64,000 bases of DNA, from positions 1-64,000 of the forward strand of contig NZ_JAPDIR010000012.1 in NCBI RefSeq assembly GCF_029870595.1, in the 5' to 3' direction. How positions within the stretch are numbered: position 1 is the first letter of the stretch; each line of letters opens with the position of its first letter. Made by a program: the position numbers and the translations under genes. Positions 26,368 through 34,300 of this stretch are shown here, one piece after another. The stretch comes from Sphingomonas sp. CBMAI 2297. GTDB taxonomy: Bacteria > Pseudomonadota > Alphaproteobacteria > Sphingomonadales > Sphingomonadaceae. The notes beneath the pieces are model-generated. The model saw only the letters and a list, made by a program, of their open reading frames with translations. It was not told the origin of the DNA and did no database searches.

Positions 26368-27336
26368 GTGGCAGTCTATACGCAGGTTTCGGCGGAGGCG
26401 CTGAGCGCGTTCCTCGACAGGTTCGACGTCGGCGAGCTCGTCTCGGCCAAGGGCATCGCCGAGGGCGTGGAGAATTCCAACTATCTGGTCGACACGACGA
26501 AGAGCCGCTTCATCCTGACGCTCTACGAGAAGCGCGTCGCCGCCGGCGACCTGCCCTATTTCATGGCGCTGCTCGAGCATCTGGCGGCCAAGGGCCTGCC
26601 CGTGCCGCCCGCGGTGCCCGATCGCGACGGCACGCTGATCCACGAGCTGGAGGGGCGGCCGGCCTGCCTGATCCAGTTCCTGTCCGGCGTCTCCGTGTCG
26701 CACCCGACGCCGGCCCAGGCGCATGCCGCCGCCGAGGCGATGGGCAGGATGCACGCCGCCGCCGCCGACTTCCCGCTCGACCGGCCCAACTCGATGGGCT
26801 TCGGCACCTGGCTGCCCTTGTTCGAGCGCTGCGGCCGCAGCCTCGACGAGATCGCGCCCGGCCTCTACGACGATATCGGTTTCGCCCTCGACGACGTCCG
26901 CTCCGCATGGCCCGGCGACCATATGGACCGCTGCGCGATCCATGCCGATCTTTTCCCCGACAATGTCCTGATGCTCGGCAATCGGGTGACCGGCCTGATC
27001 GACTTCTATTTCGCCTGCACCGACATCCGCGTCTATGATCTCGCCGTGATGCACGCTGCCTGGTCGTTCGACGCCGGCGGCCGCGCGCACGACAAGGCGG
27101 TGGGCGATGCGCTGATCCAGGGCTATTCGCGGAGCTTCCCGCTGAGCGACCTGGAGCAGCTGGAATTCCCGGTGCTGGCGACCGGCGCGTGCATCCGCTT
27201 CACGCTGTCGCGCGCCTGGGACTGGCTCAACACGCCGATGGACGCGCTGGTGACGCGCAAGGATCCGCTGGCCTTCTGGCGCCGCGTGAAAACCTATGAC
27301 AGCGACCTGGGGAGCCGGCTAAGGACGCTCGCCTGA
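26368..27336 (+). CDS. thrB: Homoserine kinase, ThrB type II
   Basis: The 322-residue protein has the protein-kinase-like (aminoglycoside phosphotransferase) fold of the alternative Thr[15 protein letters not shown] lies at the N-terminus, [14 protein letters not shown] contains the catalytic Asp and the metal-binding Asn, and [17 protein letters not shown] provides the second metal ligand. It phosphorylates homoserine in threonine synthesis. I use the GTG at 26368, preceded by AAGGGGGAA; an ATG at 26305 would add a leader that overlaps a hairpin repeat fragment. Its stop overlaps the rnhA start by one base. Confidence 0.94.
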   Translation: MAVYTQVSAEALSAFLDRFDVGELVSAKGIAEGVENSNYLVDTTKSRFILTLYEKRVAAGDLPYFMALLEHLAAKGLPVPPAVPDRDGTLIHELEGRPACLIQFLSGVSVSHPTPAQAHAAAEAMGRMHAAAADFPLDRPNSMGFGTWLPLFERCGRSLDEIAPGLYDDIGFALDDVRSAWPGDHMDRCAIHADLFPDNVLMLGNRVTGLIDFYFACTDIRVYDLAVMHAAWSFDAGGRAHDKAVGDALIQGYSRSFPLSDLEQLEFPVLATGACIRFTLSRAWDWLNTPMDALVTRKDPLAFWRRVKTYDSDLGSRLRTLA

Positions 27337-27773
27337 TGGAATTGCAACATGTCGAGATCGCCACCGATGGCGCGTGCAAGGGCAACCCGGGCAAGGGCGG
27401 CTGGGGCGTGGTGCTGCGCATGGGCGGCGTCGAGAAGGAGCTCTCCGGCGGCGAGAAGCACACCACCAACAACCGCATGGAGCTGATGGCGGCGATCCAG
27501 GGGCTGAGCGCGCTCAAGCGCCCCTGCCGCGTCACGCTGTCGACCGACAGCCGCTATGTGCTGGACGGCCTGACCAAGTGGATCCATGGCTGGCTGAAGA
27601 ACGGCTGGAAGACCGCCGACAAGAAGCCGGTGAAGAATGCCGATCTCTGGCAGGAGCTGCTCGCCGCGGCCAAGCCCCACCGGGTGGAATGGGTGTGGGT
27701 GAAGGGCCATGCCGGCCATCCCGACAATGAGCGCGCCGACAAGCTGGCCAGCGACGCGGCGGTGGCGGCCTGA
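27336..27773 (+). CDS. rnhA: Ribonuclease HI
   Basis: This 145-residue enzyme cleaves the RNA strand of RNA-DNA hybrids. Catalytic acids are visible in [35 protein letters not shown] and [12 protein letters not shown] (the D-E-D-D set), with the basic handle [13 protein letters not shown]. It overlaps thrB by one base. Its stop codon is immediately followed by the target duplication of the 9.8-kb element, so the insertion just missed the gene. Confidence 0.96.
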   Translation: MELQHVEIATDGACKGNPGKGGWGVVLRMGGVEKELSGGEKHTTNNRMELMAAIQGLSALKRPCRVTLSTDSRYVLDGLTKWIHGWLKNGWKTADKKPVKNADLWQELLAAAKPHRVEWVWVKGHAGHPDNERADKLASDAAVAA

Positions 27774-27780
27774 AGGACCG
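27774..27780. repeat. Target-site duplication, left copy
   Basis: AGGACCG here directly precedes the left terminal repeat and is repeated exactly at 37601-37607 directly after the right terminal repeat. It begins at the base after the rnhA stop codon. Confidence 0.85.
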
Positions 27781-27848
27781 TGTAAGCAGGGGCGCAATTT
27801 GTCCTATTCCCGGGCATAAAAAGTCCAATTCCGGATCACAAGTTGTCC
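27781..27848 (+). repeat. Left terminal region of the element
   Basis: The terminal inverted repeat begins at 27781 with TGTAAGCAGGGGC. Three motif copies follow: GGGGCGCAATTTGTCC (27789-27804), CGGGCATAAAAAGTCC (27811-27826) and CACAAGTTGTCC (27837-27848). Spacing is 22 to 26 bases from one copy to the next. Confidence 0.8.
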
Positions 27849-28250
27849 GAAGCACCTCGCATGCGACCTCTAGGACTGGTCGGGAAGCCATCGATTCTAA
27901 CTTCACATTGCGCCGCACAGGTCACGCTCAATCTTTTGTCATGAGAATTCAATCTTTTGTCATGGGGAATCGCCGGATCTGCGTGCTCGACTCAGCGAAC
28001 CCATCGGTCATCCGAATTCTGCGTTAGAACGGACCCGGCTGGGTTGCGCCGGTTGCTGTACTTAGCAGTGTTGCCCATCCCTCGGGGGCAGACCTTCATT
28101 CAAGTTGGAGCGGTTTGTCTACTCGCGGCCATGTCCGCCGCTTTTGGGCCGCTAGCGGCCAGTCCGCTCTTGGCCCGGCAATCTCGATAGCTGCCATTCG
28201 CCGCTGGTCCGCGCCGAACAGCAGCTAGCGCCCTACTTGCAGACTTTTGG
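27849..28250. other. Non-coding left part of the element
   Basis: About 400 bases with no supported gene. It includes the 21-base tandem repeat at 27928-27969 and otherwise mixed-composition sequence with only short frames. No transposase remnant could be recognised on either strand. Confidence 0.5.
27928..27969. repeat. 21-bp tandem repeat, 2 copies
   Basis: TCAATCTTTTGTCATG occurs at 27928-27943 and again at 27949-27964, giving a 21-base period with the following bases (agaat, gggaat). It may be a remnant of a second insertion-sequence end. Confidence 0.75.
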
Positions 28251-28472
28251 CTAAAGGCCGCGCAACACCCCACTGAACTTGCCGCAATCGCACTCGTGCC
28301 ACGTCGCCGTTCCCTCTTGGCGGAAGCGAATGATATGGTTGCATTGGTCGCAAGTCACTGAAGCCACGCGACCATTCTCGGCCCACGTGTCGAGGGCGAG
28401 CAAGAACCGATCTAAATCGGGGCTGCGACTAGTGCTCTTGTTCATACCGTTGGTTAGCATCGCGGATGACAT
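28251..28472 (-). CDS. Small zinc-ribbon-like hypothetical protein
   Basis: The 73-residue product has CDQCNHIIRF (a CxxC knuckle) and, 17 residues later, HECDCGKFSG (a CxC/His knuckle), the layout of a small zinc ribbon. It ends in GVLRGL. An internal ATG at 28445 is an alternative start that would remove nine unlikely residues. Nothing identifies a function; small metal-binding proteins occur as accessory genes in toxin-immunity loci. Its neighbours on the element are other orphan genes. Confidence 0.5.
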   Translation of the reverse strand: MSSAMLTNGMNKSTSRSPDLDRFLLALDTWAENGRVASVTCDQCNHIIRFRQEGTATWHECDCGKFSGVLRGL

Positions 28473-28616
28473 GGCGACAATGACCGCTTCCCACCCAATC
28501 TCTGTCGCTCGGGCTGAGACGCGTGAGTTCCAGAACCGCCGGGCGGTAGCTCAATAGCGGAGGTTCAACCTGCGCCGCATTGCGTCCAACTGCTGCGCGG
28601 GGCATGGCTTGGTGCC

Positions 28617-29258
28617 ATGAACGATAGGCCGTCAGCTCAACCGGCGAGTGGCGTAACCGAAGCGCTGGAAGCCGTCTATCGCATCTTCGCGATGCGACCT
28701 CCCTCGACGATCACCGGCTGTCCCTGCTGCATCGATACGCGCGGAACGGATGTCCTGCTCACGACCCCGTTGCGGGAGATTAGCGGTCGTGCCCTTTGGC
28801 GCTGTGTGTCGGGAGCGTTCCTGACGGTCGGAGGCAAACAGGATTTCAGGTATCTGTTGCCCCGCATTCTGGAGGTGTCGGTATCCGATCCAGGCAACGC
28901 CAACGATCCGGAGATCGTACTGGGCAAGCTGGCCCTAGGCAAGTGGCGCACATGGGCAGCGGATGAGCAGTTAGTGATCGAAGCATGCATCGACGCGTGG
29001 TTCGGCCAGGCCCTTGCCCGCGATCTGGCGGAGGCGAATGAAGGCTTTGTGGGTTGGGATGCCCTGAGTGTCCTGTGTGGCGCAGGAAGAGCGGGGTTGC
29101 CGCTGCAACGCTGGCTCTCGCGTTTGGCGGAGCCCGACGCGGCACCTGTTCTGCCTGGAATGCGGGAGCAGCTTCCAACAAAGCCTTCAGGCTTCTGGGA
29201 GGATGCGCAGGATGCCTTCCATGAGGTGCGGACCTTTCTTGATCGAGATTGGGCTTAG
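28617..29258 (+). CDS. Orphan hypothetical protein, possible immunity protein
   Basis: The 213-residue soluble protein is not recognised. It has a Pro/Cys motif STITGCPCCIDTRG near residue 31, an ISGRALWRCVSGAFLTVGG block and an acidic C-terminus (FLDRDWA). There is no signal peptide or membrane segment. Acidic, single-domain proteins of this size next to Rhs genes are often spare immunity proteins, but this is only context. It is encoded opposite to the Rhs operon and about 2 kb beyond its immunity gene. Codon use looks normal. Confidence 0.6.
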   Translation: MNDRPSAQPASGVTEALEAVYRIFAMRPPSTITGCPCCIDTRGTDVLLTTPLREISGRALWRCVSGAFLTVGGKQDFRYLLPRILEVSVSDPGNANDPEIVLGKLALGKWRTWAADEQLVIEACIDAWFGQALARDLAEANEGFVGWDALSVLCGAGRAGLPLQRWLSRLAEPDAAPVLPGMREQLPTKPSGFWEDAQDAFHEVRTFLDRDWA

Positions 29259-29259
29259 G

Positions 29260-29276
29260 TCTGCTTTCCACCCATT
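29260..29276. repeat. Dispersed CTTTCCACCCATT repeat, copy 1
   Basis: TCTGCTTTCCACCCATT here is matched by GTCCGCTTTCCACCCATT at 29814-29831 in the same orientation. Both are in gaps between the orphan genes of the element, as if these genes had been added in separate steps. Confidence 0.5.
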
Positions 29277-29351
29277 CTCAGCCGCCCAGCGGCGCCTGGG
29301 CCGATCCAAAAGCGGTCGGGCAGCTCACCCCCCACTACCGGACATTCGCTC

Positions 29352-29753
29352 TTAGAATTTTCGTGCCCCGGGCTCAGCCACAAGTTGGTGCTGATCCTGC
29401 CAAATGATGTGCCCGGGGTCTCGGGTCGTAAGAACATCCACATGCACGCCACACGCCTCCAGAGCGAGCTTTAGTTGGTGCATCTGGCGTATGTGTTCGA
29501 CAGCGACAGGCTTGAACCAAGAGAGCCCTGGTTGCCCGCGACCTTTCCGCCCGCCCCGCGAGAATTGTGCGGGGACGGCTAGGTTCTTTTTGAACCAGCC
29601 ATATATCTCGCCGATCTGAGCCAAGGCCCAAGGGGGCGCGAAGTCACATTCGCGAGCCTCATCCAACGCCTGAAACAGGCCAAGACGCTGCCGCTGTGAC
29701 TCCGCCAACTGATAGCAAACGAAACGGACGTATACGGACTCGGGCTTTGCCAT
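29352..29753 (-). CDS. Orphan hypothetical protein
   Basis: The 133-residue protein starts MAKPESVYVRFVCYQLAESQ and appears mainly helical and soluble, with a basic middle region (FSRGGRKGRGQPGLSWFKP). It contains ARECDFAPPWALAQIGEIYGWF, a segment with the look of a conserved family, but I cannot name it. No signal peptide is present. It is flanked by the two CTTTCCACCCATT repeats, which suggests that it is a cassette acquired as a unit. Start supported only by the first ATG of the frame. Confidence 0.5.
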   Translation of the reverse strand: MAKPESVYVRFVCYQLAESQRQRLGLFQALDEARECDFAPPWALAQIGEIYGWFKKNLAVPAQFSRGGRKGRGQPGLSWFKPVAVEHIRQMHQLKLALEACGVHVDVLTTRDPGHIIWQDQHQLVAEPGARKF

Positions 29754-29966
29754 CAGCTCGACTTCAACCCTTCGATGATCTGAGGTTCTTATCGCGCCGG
29801 GGCAAAGCTGTCAGTCCGCTTTCCACCCATTAGCCGCCGTCCACCCACCGCTTGAACGAACGACGGCTTTGGGGATGGCTCGCGGATCGTTCGAACGACC
29901 AATATTGGGGCGCGTAGCAGCCAGGTCGAAAGCGGCCCAATCCGATTGTGGACGGGCCGCTCCGCT
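29754..29966. other. Non-coding gap with palindrome
   Basis: No supported gene. The second CTTTCCACCCATT repeat (29814-29831) and a perfect 12-base palindrome TCGTTCGAACGA (29887-29898) lie here. A short minus-strand frame across the gap has poor coding character. Confidence 0.35.
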
Positions 29967-30424
29967 TCAGATTTCGGTTCGCTCGGCAAGGATAAGGGCA
30001 TCGCCGGCGAGGATTCCTTCGATTTGCGCGCGCGTCCTCGGAATGAATTCAAGATTGGGCAAGAGCTCGGCCCGATGCGCCCAGAGATCGGCGGCCGCAG
30101 ATCGTCGCGCAGACCGGCTTCGTGCGCTGCGACGTCGTCGGCGGCACTCGCATTGCGTGCGACAACCTAGGATTCGGCAATGTCGCCATTGGCATCGAGT
30201 TCGAGCAGATCGAGCGCCAGTTCGCGAGACTGCCAGAGCGCGTCGGAGGCAAGGCTGACGCCGAGACCTTTGAGCAGATGGGCAAGGCCAAGCGCCTTGG
30301 CTGGACTACCGACCGAGATTGGAGCTGCGGCCGGCATCCTGTATTCGAGGCCCCCAGGGTCCAGGCCATCGGCCTCCGCCAGCACCCGACTGAGCGGCGC
30401 GCGATTGTTGAGCGTCTTCGCCAT
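29967..30424 (-). pseudogene. Possible decayed orphan gene
   Basis: A plausible N-terminal part (MAKTLNNRAPLSRVLAEADG through LELDANGDIAES) stops at 30167. A plausible C-terminal part (LLPNLEFIPRTRAQIEGILA ending ERTEI at 29967) follows in another frame, so at least one stop and one frame change separate them. If real, the gene coded for a protein of about 150 residues. The opposite strand of 30082-30420 also shows coding-like third positions, so the direction is uncertain. Confidence 0.3.
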
Positions 30425-30425
30425 C

Positions 30426-30707
30426 GTGACGGCGAAAGGAACCGATGCCGTCTCCCTGGACGAGATCAGCGCCGTCGTCGCCTACAAACTCGATGAGATC
30501 ACGACTGATCTGGTCTGCTGCGACATCGTGACGGGCGTAGGCGATGGCGAGCAGATGCGCACCATCCACGAAGAGTTGCCCGGCTTCGACTTGGCAATAG
30601 CGCGTCTCGAAGCCCTGCCGGCCTTCAACCAGATGTGGCGCGATGACGTGATCCTTCCGTCCTTCGCCACCAACCGCACGACCGTCTACAGTCGCACCGT
30701 CGCCTAA
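30426..30707 (+). CDS. Short hypothetical protein or gene fragment
   Basis: The 93-residue frame VTAKGTDAVSLDEISAVVAY onward to YSRTVA has a natural composition and is probably coding. The GTG at 30426 has no ribosome site, and coding-like sequence in another frame precedes it, so this may be the 3' end of a larger gene broken by a frameshift. It ends 18 bases before the end of the convergent immunity gene. Function unknown. Confidence 0.4.
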   Translation: MTAKGTDAVSLDEISAVVAYKLDEITTDLVCCDIVTGVGDGEQMRTIHEELPGFDLAIARLEALPAFNQMWRDDVILPSFATNRTTVYSRTVA

Positions 30708-30725
30708 GCCATTCTCAAACGGACT

Positions 30726-31310
30726 CTAAGCCGTCTCGATGTGCGAATTCATCCATTGCAGCTCGAACTTCTGCGCCCATTCGCGCAGCACCGCATAGTA
30801 GCGCGCGCGCTCCGTCGTCACGTCGGCCAGGCTGCTTTCCAGCTCGCCTTGGGTGTCAGCGTTCACGAAGGCAATGATCCGCACCTTGTCTCCGTCGTCG
30901 ATTTGCAGGACGTGACTTCCGTCATCGAAGGCGGCATCCCCGTCCGGCGCCCAGATCAGCGCATTGGCATAGAGTAGCGCATCGATTTCCTGCTTCCACT
31001 CGGGGGGAAGCACCGGCTCGGAAAACCCCCGGTCGTAAATGTGATTCACGACGTGGATGGCAAGATCCCTCGCATCGATGCGTGAGGCGAAGGTGAGCAC
31101 ATGCTCGCCTTCGCGGCGCAACCGCGACAGCACTTCGCTATAGGAGCTACCCATGGCGCAAGCCCGGGGGTCTTCGACGCCATATCGTTTTCCGCCGGCA
31201 TGGATCAGAAAATAGCCGATGCCCATCTGGCTGCGCGAGGCGATAAATTCGTCGACATAGGATTCTATCGCCAACGCGGTGCGGTCACCCGTAAGAATTC
31301 TAGTCGTCAT
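30726..31310 (-). CDS. Immunity protein for the Rhs toxin
   Basis: The 194-residue protein is cytoplasmic and acidic, with no signal peptide. Its start codon overlaps the Rhs stop by four bases (ATGA), so translation is directly coupled to the toxin gene. That position is diagnostic in polymorphic toxin loci, where the immunity protein binds the C-terminal toxin domain. WKQEIDALLYANALIWAPDG and SHVLQIDDGDKVRIIAFVN are the most structured parts. I cannot assign a specific immunity family with certainty. The end is acidic and polar (NSHIETA). Confidence 0.8.
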   Translation of the reverse strand: MTTRILTGDRTALAIESYVDEFIASRSQMGIGYFLIHAGGKRYGVEDPRACAMGSSYSEVLSRLRREGEHVLTFASRIDARDLAIHVVNHIYDRGFSEPVLPPEWKQEIDALLYANALIWAPDGDAAFDDGSHVLQIDDGDKVRIIAFVNADTQGELESSLADVTTERARYYAVLREWAQKFELQWMNSHIETA

Positions 31311-34300
31311 AGGTTGGCAAAATGCTTGATAACTTCATTGGGAACATTCCTCATCTGGATGGGGTTCGTGCCTCCCGTCGAGCCATTCCAATGGGTCTGC
31401 CCGTTGCTCGGCCGCGAGAACCGATGGTACACGCCATCGGCATCCTTGGTCCACCGCACGCCGCTTTTGTCCTCGTAGGACCGGGCATACAGTTCCCGCA
31501 CATTCTTAGGCTCGGGGCTGGAGGAATTGGGATGATGCTTCGGGTTGGTGATGCGCTCCGGCCTGCCGTCGTCATCATCGGGCGGCGGCGCAGCGGCCGC
31601 AGTGGCGCTGTGCTTAGGCGTGACCTTCTTTTCGTGAGTGAAGGACGGCGGCTTCATCTGCGACGCAAGCCATAGGCCGCCGACCAGATTGATCGTGGCG
31701 GCCAGGGCCAATTCCCCGCAAACCACGATCTCTACCGGTTCGCCCACGACCGCGCCGACGCACTCGCCCGATGGATCGCGGCCATTCAGCGGATCGTTTC
31801 CGACATAGGCATACAGGTTTATCTGGTCGCCATAGCCAATGGGATCCGTCTGCATGAACCGGCCAAGGGTCGGCGAATACATGCGCGCCTTGTAGTAATA
31901 GAGGCCCAACTCGGGCAGCCAGGCCTGGCCGGTATATTGGAACCGGCCGAGATTGGCCGCGCCGGGGATCCCATATTCGTCATAGGTGTTGATGCTCACC
32001 GAGGTGCCGCTCATGTCGGTGACGGCGTCGATCGAGCCTTCATGGTCGCTGTACAGATAGCGTGGGCTCGACAAGCCCGGCCCCTCGAACCAGAGTTGAG
32101 GATCGTCCTCGCCTTCGCCATGGGCGTAGCGGCGGAGCATCGTCCCGGCCCCGTCATATTCGGCTACCAGCTGGTCACCGTCATACAGGAACTGCGTGAC
32201 CGCGCCGCCCCTGGCCACCTGCCACAGCCGCCCGAGCGGATCGTAGCTCAACACTGCGCCGTTGGAGGACGAGGTCAGGTGGTTTTCGGCATCATAGCCA
32301 TAGGCATAGATGCTGTCCGAGGTGAGATTGCCGTTCGGATCATAGCCAAACGTCACGGCCCCCGCCTGGCCATATTGGTTGAGGCCATTCACGGTGTAGG
32401 CGCGGCTCAGCGGCGTGTATCCGGTCCAGGCGTAGGCGTCGTTGTTCCGCAGATTTCCGACGATCTGGCTGGCGGGATTATAGGCGAGACTGGTGGCGAG
32501 GTTATAGCCGGGTGCGCCGAAGCTGTGGGTCTGGGATGAAAGCCTGGACGCCCCATCATACCCATAGGTGGTGGGCGCACTCCATGCGGAGCCGCTGTAA
32601 CGATAAAGGCGTGACATCTGCCCGGCGGCGTTGAACTGCGGGCGGAGCAGCAGCGTGGAATTGTTGAGTGCGACATGATCGAGCCGCCCCAGGCCGTCAC
32701 GGACATAATCGACCTGATTGCCGTCGGGCCAGGTCATCCTGGTCCAGTCCCCGCCAGCGTCGTAGCCATGGCCGATGGTGCGGCTATGGCCCCCCATGGT
32801 CGATGTCGTAAGGGTGACCTGGCCGAGGCCGTCATAGCTGTTGTAGATGCCCTGCCCGCTGGCATTGAACACGGCCGAGGTCTGATAGCCCAGCAGGTTG
32901 TAGCCAAAGCTGGTCGCGGCTGCCGCACCGCCCTTCGCCGTCATGCGATTGAGCGCGTCATAGTCGAAAGTGATCAGGCTGCCGTCACGCTTCCTCAGGC
33001 TCTTGCGGTTGCCGTTTGCGTCATAGCCATAGGCTTCGTAATCGCTCGTGTTGATCGAGCCCGCGCTGGACAGGGCCGTCGCGACGGTCGATGCGTTGAA
33101 GGCGGTCGGAGCATTCGGCCCCGGGAATATCCAGCGCTCGGCGCGGCCGAAGCCATCATATTCCATCTTCGCGCGGTTTCCGTTCGCGTCGATGATATAT
33201 TCCTGCTTGCCGCCGGGCGTATAGCTGTACGTGACGTAAGCCTGTTCGAGCGTCGTACCGAAACCCCTGCGAGTCTGGACGAGATTTCCATCGCCGTCAT
33301 AGATGCTCTTCGTGATCCGATCGGTGCCGAAGCTCCCGACCGGGCCCAGGGTACAGGCATCCGCCGGCAGCGACGCATAGCCATCCGGGTTCATCCGCTC
33401 CGCGATGCAGGACAGCCAGCCATTGCTGTCATAACTATATTGCGTGGCTGTCAGCGCATTGCCGGCCGCGTCCTGCTTGTAGTCGATCGCCTTGCGCTCG
33501 TCGGATCCGAATACCGTCCGCGTCGAAGTCAGCGGGACGAAGGCCTGCCATGCAGCATCGTCCTGACCGGTGGTCGTGCCGGTTTCCGACAATTGCAGCT
33601 TGCCGAAGCTGGTATAGGAAAGCCGTTTGGCGAACGCGCGCACGACGCCGTCCTGATCGGCGGCGGGCGGCCGGATTTCGCCGATGCGCTGGCGCGCGGC
33701 ATCATATAGATAGCGCGTGGTATCAGCCGGACCCGGCAGGGGGCCGTCCTCGGAGATCTTGTTGCCTATCGCGTCATAGGCGAACGACGTGGCCTTGAGG
33801 ACGGTGCCGTTGCCGAGCGAGACGGTCTCGCTGGTAACCAGGAGGTTGGCGTTGTACGCATAGTCCGTCCGCACTTCGTCCGCGGTCCCAAAGCAGTTCG
33901 CGATGCTCTGGCAGGCCGATTTCGTCGCCAGCATGCTCACACCGTTCACGCGGACATAGCTGAACCGGGATTCCGGACGTACGCCATGGGCATCGGCCGG
34001 CCCGAGAATGCGCGTCGTCTGGCCGGTGACCGCGTCATATTCGAAGTCCGTAACGCCGCCGCGCGGGTCGATGTTCTGCACGGGCTTGTTGCAGGTCGCG
34101 ACCGACATGCAACTCGCCGGATACACCGCAGTGTAGACGATATCCCCAGGCGTGCCGGGCGTCTTGGAGATATGGCGGGCCTCCAGGAGATTCCCTCTGC
34201 CGTCATAGCTATACGTCCAGCGGTCGCCATCCGGGTTCTGCCGGGAGATCATCCTGTTATAGGCATCATATGAGAACGAAGTCTTGGCCCCATTCGAGTC

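Noticed and set aside
29789-30052. An 87-codon minus-strand frame as a gene
   Set aside because: It overlaps the end of the likely decayed gene in another frame, has a Ser/Pro/Arg-rich composition and no ribosome site.
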